Part shown: piece by piece, positions 6,568 through 12,094 of the stretch
Numbering within the stretch: the first letter of the stretch is position 1
Layout of the letters: each line of letters begins with the position of its first letter
Assembly: GCA_900754255.1 (NCBI GenBank)
Contig: CAAECI010000056.1
Location: 1 to 12,094, forward strand
Reading direction: 5' to 3'
Origin: an uncultured Succinivibrio sp.
GTDB taxonomy: Bacteria; Pseudomonadota; Gammaproteobacteria; Enterobacterales; Succinivibrionaceae
Length of the DNA: 12,094 nucleotides
The notes under the pieces: generated by a model
Told to the model about the DNA's origin: nothing
Databases searched by the model: none
Seen by the model: the letters and a program-made list of their open reading frames with translations, nothing else
Made by a program: the position numbers and the translations under genes

Positions 6568-7869
6568 TTAATGGACCAAGCCTGCCCAGGTAGGTAAGGC
6601 CATGGACAATGAAGGGATCAAGGTGACGAGCACCAAAGTCACAATCAAAGCACCGAAGAAAGGAAGCATCTTCAGGAACACGTCGTCAATGGACATACGG
6701 GCAATACGGCAACCGGTAAAGAGAATAGGTCCTACCGGAGGAGTAATGGCACCCAAGGAGAGGTTGAATACCATCATCACACCGAAGTGAACCGGTGAAA
6801 TGCCGAGCTTCATAGCTACGGGCAGGAAGATCGGGGTAAAGATCAAAACTGCAGGAGCCGGATCCATCACGCAACCTACGACCAGCATGATCACCATCAT
6901 ACCTAAGAGGATGACGCTTGAGGAATCGGAGAAGTTGAGCAAAGCTTGAGCGATCATGTTAGGGAGCTTGGCATAAGCAAGCACCCAGCCCAAAATGGCG
7001 GAAACACCAATCAGGAAGACGATGAGACCGGTGGTCTTGGCAGTATCAAGCAGCATGCCCGGGATCTTGCTCAAAGGCAAAGTCCTTGAGAATCCGGCAA
7101 TGATTGCGGCATAAACCACAGCCACGCAGGAGGCCTCGGTGGGAGTAAAGAAGCCTGAAATAATACCGCCGATGATGAGCACGATCAAAAATACCGAAGG
7201 CATGGCCTGCCAAACGATCTTCGCACGCAAGCCCCAGCCGGAAACGACGGAGGTCTTATAGCCCATCTTCCAGGAATAATAGGCAGCAACGGCGATTACG
7301 GCCAAGCCCCACATAATTCCGGGAATATAGCCTGCAACGAACAACGCTGCAACGGACACACCGCCTGAGGCCAGGGAATAAATAATGAAGATGTTGGAGG
7401 GAGGAATGATCATGCCGGCAGGTGCGGAGGCAATGTTCACGACGGCAGACAGCTTGGGATCATAGCCTTCCTTCTTTTCACCGGGCAAAACCACGGAGCC
7501 GATGGCAGCAGCAGCGGCCACGCCGGAACCTGAAATGGCACCGAACAGCATGTTGGCCACGATGTTGGTGTGCATTAGGGATCCGGGAATGAAGCCGATG
7601 CAAACTTTAGCCAAATTGATAAGTCTGGCTGCAATACCGCCGGTGTTCATAATATTACCGGCCAACACAAAGAAAGGAATGGCGAGCAATGCAAAGCTGT
7701 TCATTCCGGCAAAAATGCGGTTGGCGGCATTCAGAGGTGCGGTAGGGCCCATGATCGAGAAAATTGACAGAGTCGATCCCAAGCAAATGGAGGTACCGAT
7801 GGGTACGCCCAAAACCAAAAGGATCGGGGTCATGATCAAAAGATAAAGAATAACCGAGGTAGTTAACAT
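6568..7869 (-). CDS. dctM: TRAP transporter large permease subunit (DctM family)
   Basis: A 433-residue, very hydrophobic inner-membrane protein with about a dozen predicted membrane segments, the normal DctM size. Family signatures visible include FAGMNSFALLAIPFFVLAG near 53-71, the GSGVAAAAAIGSV segment near 113-125, and the NLSLGAITPPVGPILF region near 370-385. It is the ion-coupled channel of the TRAP complex and works with the DctQ subunit encoded just upstream and the periplasmic DctP protein. It begins seven bases after the dctQ stop, with an AAGGAG ribosome site inside the end of dctQ, so translation is coupled. The name is used in the family sense; C4-dicarboxylate is not shown as the substrate. 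Confidence 0.95.
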   Translation of the reverse strand: MLTTSVILYLLIMTPILLVLGVPIGTSICLGSTLSIFSIMGPTAPLNAANRIFAGMNSFALLAIPFFVLAGNIMNTGGIAARLINLAKVCIGFIPGSLMHTNIVANMLFGAISGSGVAAAAAIGSVVLPGEKKEGYDPKLSAVVNIASAPAGMIIPPSNIFIIYSLASGGVSVAALFVAGYIPGIMWGLAVIAVAAYYSWKMGYKTSVVSGWGLRAKIVWQAMPSVFLIVLIIGGIISGFFTPTEASCVAVVYAAIIAGFSRTLPLSKIPGMLLDTAKTTGLIVFLIGVSAILGWVLAYAKLPNMIAQALLNFSDSSSVILLGMMVIMLVVGCVMDPAPAVLIFTPIFLPVAMKLGISPVHFGVMMVFNLSLGAITPPVGPILFTGCRIARMSIDDVFLKMLPFFGALIVTLVLVTLIPSLSMALPTWAGLVH

Positions 7870-7876
7870 TTTCTAA

Positions 7877-8392
7877 TTACTCCTTATCAGCCTGTGCGCC
7901 GTTTTTGGCCTGAGCGATCTTCTGGATGGAAGAAAGAATGTTGTAAATGGCGTAGTACAAGACGAAGCATCCGCTGATAGGAATGACCGAATAAATTACA
8001 CCTACGCGTAGCCAAGTCATGGCCGAGTTAACCTGCCCCATGGCGTTCATGGTTACGATGTAACCGCCGTAGGTCAAAACCCACATGGCCATGGCAAAGG
8101 TGCAGATCTCACTTAAAATGGAGAGAAGTTGCCCGACCACGGGACCTAACTTTTCAGGCACGTAGGAAATGTTCATGTGGCCCTTCTCGCCGTAAAGCAA
8201 AGCGGAGGCAAAGAGGCCCATCCACACGAAGAAAATACGGGCAGCTTCCTCGGAGATGGCCGAGGGATCACCCAAAATAAAGCGAGAGGCTACCTGATAG
8301 GAAACCAGCAATACCATACATGCACAGCAAATGATGCAAATATAGATAAGGATCCTGTCCAGGATCTTCTTAATAGCTGTTAAAGCTTGCAT
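7877..8392 (-). CDS. dctQ: TRAP transporter small permease subunit (DctQ family)
   Basis: A 171-residue inner-membrane protein with four hydrophobic segments (about residues 14-36, 48-66, 88-108 and 128-150), the usual DctQ layout. The family hallmarks EEAARIFFVWMGLFASALLY and the following EKGHMNI turn are present. It pairs with DctM in the membrane and helps dock the substrate-loaded binding protein. The ATG at 8392 has a GGAG about 11 bases upstream, slightly far but the best site available. A hairpin with a T tract and about 210 bases of leader separate it from dctP, so it may be expressed at a lower level than dctP, or partly from its own promoter. Confidence 0.93.
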   Translation of the reverse strand: MQALTAIKKILDRILIYICIICCACMVLLVSYQVASRFILGDPSAISEEAARIFFVWMGLFASALLYGEKGHMNISYVPEKLGPVVGQLLSILSEICTFAMAMWVLTYGGYIVTMNAMGQVNSAMTWLRVGVIYSVIPISGCFVLYYAIYNILSSIQKIAQAKNGAQADKE

Positions 8393-8517
8393 TGTTAAGA
8401 AAACTCCGAAAGCGATTTCTTTTTAATTATTCCCCGCCCGATTGCACGGGGATCCTGACTGATCAATCGATCGCGTCCACATTATGCACTGATATAAGCA
8501 AAAAAGCTCTTTTGCCC

Positions 8518-8597
8518 AGATCGGATGCAAAATGCCGACGATTACAGCTCCGTAAAAACGTTTTTGTTTTTTTAAGCTCGGATGTAAAAATCCCGGC
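8518..8597. repeat. Imperfect direct repeat in the dctP-dctQ spacer
   Basis: Two similar units occur on the plus strand: AGATCGGATGCAAAATGCC at 8518-8536 and AGCTCGGATGTAAAAATCCC at 8575-8594, each continuing a further GAC or GGC. Most positions match with one single-base gap. They lie in the 285-base spacer between dctP and dctQ, upstream of dctQ in its direction of transcription. The rest of the spacer holds a self-complementary GCAAAA/TTTTGC segment at 8498-8515, a CCCCG/CGGGG pair near 8432-8451, and no convincing sigma70 promoter. Function is unknown; a regulator site or decayed repeat are possibilities. Confidence 0.35.
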
Positions 8598-8602
8598 ACA
8601 AT

Positions 8603-8641
8603 AAAAAAACAAAATGGGGCCCTACTGCTAGGGCTCCATTT
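8603..8641 (-). terminator. Hairpin terminator between dctP and dctQM (probable partial terminator)
   Basis: On the minus strand the arms AAATGGAGCCCTA and TAGGGCCCCATTT form a 13-position stem with one internal A-C mismatch and a four-base loop, followed by TG and a run of seven T. It begins about 35 bases after the dctP stop. Since dctQ and dctM follow on the same strand and are needed for the same transporter, readthrough is expected. Such an intercistronic terminator would give more binding protein than permease. Confidence 0.75.
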
Positions 8642-8677
8642 CTCAATCGATTTTATTCAGTTTAAGCCTGAAGGACA

Positions 8678-9664
8678 TTAGTCACGAGTAGCCTGAACTG
8701 CGTCGTACAAAGCCTTGGCAGAAGGAGTGGAGACCTTCTCCTTGATGAGAGGCTCAACAGCCTTCTTGAAGGCGTCCTGATCAGCCTTGATAACCTTGGT
8801 GCCTTCCTTCTGAGCAGCCTCGATGGACTTGGACACCTGAGCCTGGAAGCGCTCGAACTCGTCATCAACCAAGCCGTCGAGATTCTTTGCGAAGAAGTCC
8901 TTAACTTCAGCAGGGAGGCTGTTGTAGAACTGAGTGTTGGTTACGATGTAGTCCGGCATCATGAGGTGACCGGTCAGGTTGTAGATAGGGCCTACTTCGT
9001 GCTGCTTCAATGCATAGTAGGTAACCTCATTGTTCTCAGCGCCGTCCAAAACGCCGGTCTGAATGGCGGTATAAACTTCGCCCTGACCCATAGGAGTGCC
9101 GGTGCCGCCCATGTAGTTAAGCATCTTAACCATGGTGTCGGACTGCATGACGCGGATCTTGAGGCCCTTCAAATCAGCAGGGGTTCTGACTTCCTTGTTC
9201 TTGGTATAAACGTTGCGGGTACCGGAGTACTGAGCGCACAAAACGGTAATGCCCTGAGGCTCGATGGACTTGAAGAGATCGCCGACGATCTTCTTATCCT
9301 TTACAACACGCTGCAGGTGCTTGTAATCCTTGAAGACATAAGGCAAATTGAACACTGCGAAGTCAGGGGACCAGTTCTCGAGCAGGGAACCTGCAACCAA
9401 GGAGAACTCGAGGGAGCCGTTCTGCACCATCTCGATGGTCTCTTTCTGGGAGCCTAACAACTCGTTAGGGAAGACTTCGATTGCGTACTTACCGTTGGTA
9501 GCGGCTTCGAGCTTCTTGGAGAACTCCTGAACGGCAACCATCTCAGGGTGGCCTTCAGGCTGGTTGAAAGCGAGTTTCCATACGGTTTCTGCAGCCTGTG
9601 CAGAGGTAAAACCGGAAACGGCAACTGCCAAAGCGCTAACTGCGATAACGCCTAATTTCTTCAT
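8678..9664 (-). CDS. dctP: TRAP transporter periplasmic substrate-binding protein (DctP family)
   Basis: A 328-residue exported solute-binding protein. Residues 1-24 are a classic Sec signal peptide (MKK, hydrophobic core, then SAQA before AET), giving a mature protein of about 304 residues. Family marks are LAFNQPEGHP near 31-40, FPNELLGSQKE near 65-75, GTRNVYT near 148-154, the carboxylate-binding arginine Arg171 in GLKIRVMQS, and a DGAENNEVTYY helix near 207-217. Arg171 implies an acidic ligand. The ENN segment resembles members that bind sugar acids, but this does not fix the substrate. The frame is open to 9724, but that extension would include the promoter, and the ATG at 9664 has AGGAG ten bases upstream plus the signal peptide. 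Codon use favours C-ending and AAG codons more than the glycan genes, suggesting high expression. Confidence 0.95.
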   Translation of the reverse strand: MKKLGVIAVSALAVAVSGFTSAQAAETVWKLAFNQPEGHPEMVAVQEFSKKLEAATNGKYAIEVFPNELLGSQKETIEMVQNGSLEFSLVAGSLLENWSPDFAVFNLPYVFKDYKHLQRVVKDKKIVGDLFKSIEPQGITVLCAQYSGTRNVYTKNKEVRTPADLKGLKIRVMQSDTMVKMLNYMGGTGTPMGQGEVYTAIQTGVLDGAENNEVTYYALKQHEVGPIYNLTGHLMMPDYIVTNTQFYNSLPAEVKDFFAKNLDGLVDDEFERFQAQVSKSIEAAQKEGTKVIKADQDAFKKAVEPLIKEKVSTPSAKALYDAVQATRD

Positions 9665-9707
9665 GATAATCAAACTCCTGTAAGTAATTATTATCAAATG
9701 CGGATTG

Positions 9708-9737
9708 ATTATAGTTACAGTCACTTAGGTTTGACCA
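9708..9737 (-). promoter_or_regulatory. Sigma70-type promoter of dctP
   Basis: On the minus strand a -35 TGGTCA (plus-strand 9732-9737) and a perfect -10 TATAAT (9708-9713) are separated by 18 bases. Transcription would start near 9701, leaving a leader of about 37 bases with AGGAG before the ATG. Confidence 0.65.
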
Positions 9738-9751
9738 TCACCAAAGTGCAA

Positions 9752-9790
9752 TTTTTCTACACCATTCACACTTTTTACACTTTTTGCTAC
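9752..9790. repeat. Three short T5-ACAC-like direct repeats upstream of the dctP promoter
   Basis: On the plus strand TTTTTCTACAC (9752-9762), CTTTTTACAC (9771-9780) and CTTTTTGCTAC (9780-9790) recur, the first two about 19 bases apart. They end about 15 bases upstream of the dctP -35, the place where an activator or an A/T-rich UP-type element would act. The remaining stretch, about 9791-9973, shows no gene, terminator or strong repeat that I can support. Confidence 0.35.
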
Positions 9791-9973
9791 AAACGTTTTC
9801 GTTGATATCTTCTGATCTGGCTTGCTCTGCCGCTGGCTTTTATTTCGAAAAAATTCAGCCCCGCAACGGTTGAGCCCTAAAAAGCACTCAAACGCTTAGC
9901 ATGTACGGTATGTCCCCCTGTGCTCGTTCACAAATACTAAAACAAGACGAAGATCCCGTTAATTAAAGTCCGT

Positions 9974-10003
9974 TTGTCAAGTAAACACCTGCATTGCTAA
10001 AAT
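9974..10003 (+). promoter_or_regulatory. Sigma70-type promoter of glgA
   Basis: A -35 TTGTCA (9974-9979) and a -10 TAAAAT (9998-10003), each five of six to consensus, are 18 bases apart. Start of transcription would be near 10010, giving a leader of about 58 bases. The leader contains a small hairpin, TGTCG/CGACA at 10026-10042, and an AGAGG ribosome site about ten bases before the ATG. Confidence 0.6.
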
Positions 10004-10067
10004 CAAAAAAAATAATCGCAAGCTTTGTCGCTTCATACGACAGCACTGAATATAGAGGTTTCCCATT

Positions 10068-11525
10068 ATGCAGATCCTGTTTCTTGCATCCGAGGCTGCC
10101 GGATTTATTAAATCCGGCGGTTTGGCCGACGTTGCCAAAGCCCTGCCCCTGCAATTAAAAGCCAACGGCCACGACGTACGTCTGGTGATCCCCTGCTACA
10201 GTCTGATCAAGGAGACCGCAAAGCTTAAGGTCATTTATGAAGGAGTACTGAACCAAAACAATCCAGATGCCGGCTTGCATATTCCTTATAAGGTAAGGGA
10301 AACCGCCTTGGGCGACGTTACCGTATGGCTAATCGACTGTCCGCGCTTCTTTGACCGCACCTCATTATACGGTGACAACAATCAGGCCTATTCGGACAAC
10401 GGTAGCCGCTATGTATTCTTTTCCGCCGCCGCCATCGATGCCGCCCGTCACATCGGCTTTAAACCTGACATTTTGCACTGCAACGATTGGCATACCGCCG
10501 TTGCCCCTATGATCCTGCGTATTAAATACGCCGCCGATCCTTTCTTTGACAAATGCCGTTCGCTCTTAACCATCCACAATGCCGCCTTCCAAGGGGTATT
10601 CGATGCGGCCCAGCTCTATCCCGTCCCCGAGATCCGCAACATAAACAACGACATGATCACTCAGGGCTCCTGCACCAATTTCTTAAAGAGCGGTGTTTTC
10701 TATGCGGACAAAATAAATACCGTTTCGCCGGGCTATGCCTATGAGCTCACCACCTATTTGGGCGGTCACGGCATGACCAACAATTTCCTGGCAAGGCGTG
10801 AGGATTTATCGGGAATTGTCAACGGCTGTGATTATTCAGACTGGGATCCGCGCTACGATCAAAACCTGCGCATACGCTACGGCATTGAAAATATGGAGGA
10901 AAAGGTATTGGGTAAATACCTTTTACAGCGCAGACTGGGTCTTGAAATGGGCGATACCCCCATCTACGGCATGGTCGCAAGACTTACCGATCAAAAGGGA
11001 GTAGGACTTTTATTGCCCATACTCGATCGCTTTTTGACGCACAAGGTACAGATCATCATCGAGGGCACGGGAGATCCCGCCTTGCAAAGACAAATGCAGG
11101 AAATTGCCGATCGTCATAAGGACAAAATGGTCTTCATGCCCGTGTACGACAATGAAATAGCTCACCAAATCGAGGCCGCTTCCGACTTTTTCCTCATGCC
11201 CTCGATCTTCGAGCCCTGCGGACTAAATCAAATCTATTCCCTGGCCTACGGAACCTTGCCCATAGTCAGAGCCGTGGGCGGACTTAGAGATACCGTCATC
11301 GACTATGATTCCGACAGAGAACATGGCAACGGATTTTTGTTCCAGGATCCCTCCGCTGAGGAGCTGCTGTCCTGCCTGCGTCGTACCCTGATCCTGTACC
11401 TTGAGGATCCTGCTGAAATGCGCCGCTTAAAGCACAATGCTATGTCCAAGCGTTTCTTATGGTCCGACTCCTGCAAGGAATATGAGACGCTCTACGCCGA
11501 GGCGCTTAAAAAGCCCAAGTGGTAG
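10068..11525 (+). CDS. glgA: Glycogen synthase (ADP-glucose type, GT5 family)
   Basis: A 485-residue GT-B glycosyltransferase, close to the 477 of E. coli GlgA. It transfers glucose from ADP-glucose to the non-reducing ends of alpha-1,4-glucan in the cytoplasm. The N-terminal ADP-glucose motif is KSGGLADV (Lys15); the usual form is KTGGL, so Thr is replaced by Ser. HCNDWH lies at 137-142, ARLTDQKG carries the catalytic-site Arg305 and Lys310, and FEPCGLNQ contains Glu382. All main catalytic residues are present. No other glycogen gene (glgB, glgC, glgP) is adjacent. It has its own promoter and terminator, so it is monocistronic and divergent from the TRAP operon. GGCDP-type cyanobacterial or plant starch synthases share this fold, but length and motifs fit bacterial GlgA. 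Confidence 0.97.
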   Translation: MQILFLASEAAGFIKSGGLADVAKALPLQLKANGHDVRLVIPCYSLIKETAKLKVIYEGVLNQNNPDAGLHIPYKVRETALGDVTVWLIDCPRFFDRTSLYGDNNQAYSDNGSRYVFFSAAAIDAARHIGFKPDILHCNDWHTAVAPMILRIKYAADPFFDKCRSLLTIHNAAFQGVFDAAQLYPVPEIRNINNDMITQGSCTNFLKSGVFYADKINTVSPGYAYELTTYLGGHGMTNNFLARREDLSGIVNGCDYSDWDPRYDQNLRIRYGIENMEEKVLGKYLLQRRLGLEMGDTPIYGMVARLTDQKGVGLLLPILDRFLTHKVQIIIEGTGDPALQRQMQEIADRHKDKMVFMPVYDNEIAHQIEAASDFFLMPSIFEPCGLNQIYSLAYGTLPIVRAVGGLRDTVIDYDSDREHGNGFLFQDPSAEELLSCLRRTLILYLEDPAEMRRLKHNAMSKRFLWSDSCKEYETLYAEALKKPKW

Positions 11526-11549
11526 GATGTTACGGGCTTTGATTTGACT

Positions 11550-11576
11550 AAAGCTCCGCACCGCGGAGCTTTTTTT
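11550..11576 (+). terminator. Intrinsic terminator of glgA
   Basis: A perfect ten-base-pair stem AAAGCTCCGC/GCGGAGCTTT with a three-base loop runs into seven T, about 25 bases after the glgA stop codon. One of the clearest terminators in the window. Confidence 0.95.
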
Positions 11577-11834
11577 ATCCCGTCCCCCTTGCTCCTTCTT
11601 CATAAAGATCCTGCCCTCCTTAAAACGAGGATCCCTTTCCTGTCCTCATCCTATGATCCGTTGTCAAAGAGCGTTTTCGTTTGCACAAATGCTATACTGC
11701 TTGCGATTTAATCACAGGATCCGTCCTTCGATACGTAGCAAAAATCACATGGCGGACGACCAAGCTCAGGCTTAATGCACCGCATTGATTTTTTGCTTGC
11801 AGGCAAAATCTTTCATATCAATATCGAGATCATC
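11577..11834 (+). other. glgA-bioB intergenic region
   Basis: No gene is visible. The first 80 bases are pyrimidine-rich on the plus strand. GATCC occurs four times between 11607 and 11722. A likely bioB promoter lies at 11690-11698, preceded by an imperfect inverted repeat TTGTCAAA (11661) / TTTGCACAA (11680). Near 11787 a TTTTGC/GCAAAA pair could form a short stem in the bioB leader. The bioB frame is open upstream to an ATG at 11775, but that extension has no family character. Confidence 0.5.
11690..11698 (+). promoter_or_regulatory. Extended -10 promoter, probably for bioB
   Basis: TGCTATACT has the TGn extension followed by TATACT, a five-of-six -10. No good -35 lies at normal spacing, which extended -10 promoters can do without. 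Transcription would begin near 11705, about 130 bases before the bioB start codon. Confidence 0.45.
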
Positions 11835-12094
11835 ATGCAGTTAGAAAAACTCACTGATCAAATCCTCGAGGGTTATCTTATAAACCGTAACGAGGCCTTG
11901 GAACTTGTCAAACTCCCGCTCGAGCAACTGCGGGACAGCGCCAAGAAAATTACCGCCCACTTTTTTAAGGAAAAGGTCGAGCTTTGCTGTATCTCAAACG
12001 GTAAATGCGGCAACTGCACCGAAAACTGTAAATTCTGCAGTCAAAGCCGCCGCTTCGATACCAAAATAGGTACCAGCAGGCTCAAGAGCGTCGA
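11835..12094 (+). CDS. bioB: Biotin synthase, N-terminal part (runs off the right edge)
   Basis: The first 86 codons of a radical SAM enzyme. Residues 61-68 read CTENCKFC, the CxxxCxxC ligand set for the 4Fe-4S cluster, inside GKCGNCTENCKFCSQS, the characteristic BioB context. A helical N-terminus of about 50 residues precedes it, as in BioB. The enzyme inserts sulfur into dethiobiotin in the last step of biotin synthesis. The ATG at 11835 has a GAG about six bases upstream. An in-frame ATG at 11775 would add 20 residues and is less likely. A further cysteine, Cys58, sits three residues before the cluster motif. About three quarters of the protein is beyond the window, so other BioB-like radical SAM enzymes cannot be fully excluded. 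Confidence 0.88.
   Translation, partial: MQLEKLTDQILEGYLINRNEALELVKLPLEQLRDSAKKITAHFFKEKVELCCISNGKCGNCTENCKFCSQSRRFDTKIGTSRLKSV

Noticed and set aside
8966..9457. 163-codon open frame on the plus strand opposite dctP
   Set aside because: It is an antisense shadow of a strongly codon-biased gene, with no recognisable domain and no ribosome site.
9665..9724. N-terminal extension of dctP to 9724
   Set aside because: It would place the perfect TATAAT inside the gene and move the signal peptide away from the N-terminus.
1..12094. CRISPR arrays, tRNA or rRNA genes, insertion sequences, phage attachment sites
   Set aside because: I saw no regularly spaced repeats, cloverleaf sequences, transposase genes or terminal repeats in the window.

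Overview
The window looks like the chromosome of an anaerobic or facultative Gram-negative bacterium, most likely a gammaproteobacterium. I lean weakly towards a gut or rumen lineage such as Succinivibrionaceae, judging from the mix of a TRAP transporter, a standalone GT5 glycogen synthase and BioB. No rRNA or other taxonomic marker is present, so this is inference only. Base composition is moderate, coding density is high, Shine-Dalgarno sites are clear and intrinsic terminators are well formed.

Positions 1-6360 (all minus strand) hold one tightly packed operon. In transcription order it encodes a LicD-family phosphotransferase, an FkbH-like HAD-IIIC/GNAT protein, an acyl carrier protein (ACP), a ketoacyl-ACP synthase III-like enzyme, a second ACP, a class I SAM methyltransferase, a class V PLP aminotransferase, and the first 28 codons of an unidentified gene that runs off the left edge. 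FkbH proteins with a dedicated ACP are known to load a glyceryl unit from 1,3-bisphosphoglycerate onto the carrier. LicD proteins transfer phospho-linked groups onto surface glycans. The operon therefore reads as a pathway that builds a small carrier-tethered, perhaps methylated or aminated, substituent and attaches it to a cell-surface polysaccharide or lipopolysaccharide. The exact product cannot be read from the sequence. The methyltransferase carries a G8 tract at which a one-base slip in either direction gives an early stop, so phase variation is plausible. The leader upstream of the operon contains several hairpins, one followed by eight T and ending just before the licD-family gene.

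Positions 6487-9737 (minus strand) hold a tripartite TRAP transporter in the order dctP, dctQ, dctM. A strong-looking promoter lies in front of dctP. A hairpin followed by a T tract sits between dctP and dctQM, which would favour production of the periplasmic binding protein over the membrane subunits. A clean intrinsic terminator lies after dctM. The substrate is probably an organic acid anion but is not determined.

Positions 9665-10067 are a divergent intergenic region with one sigma70-type promoter in each direction. On the plus strand glgA (glycogen synthase, complete, with its own promoter and terminator) is followed, after about 310 bases, by the start of bioB (biotin synthase), which runs off the right edge and has its own likely extended -10 promoter.

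The main candidate for something undescribed is the FkbH/ACP/KASIII/ACP/methyltransferase/aminotransferase/LicD operon together with its putative G8 switch.
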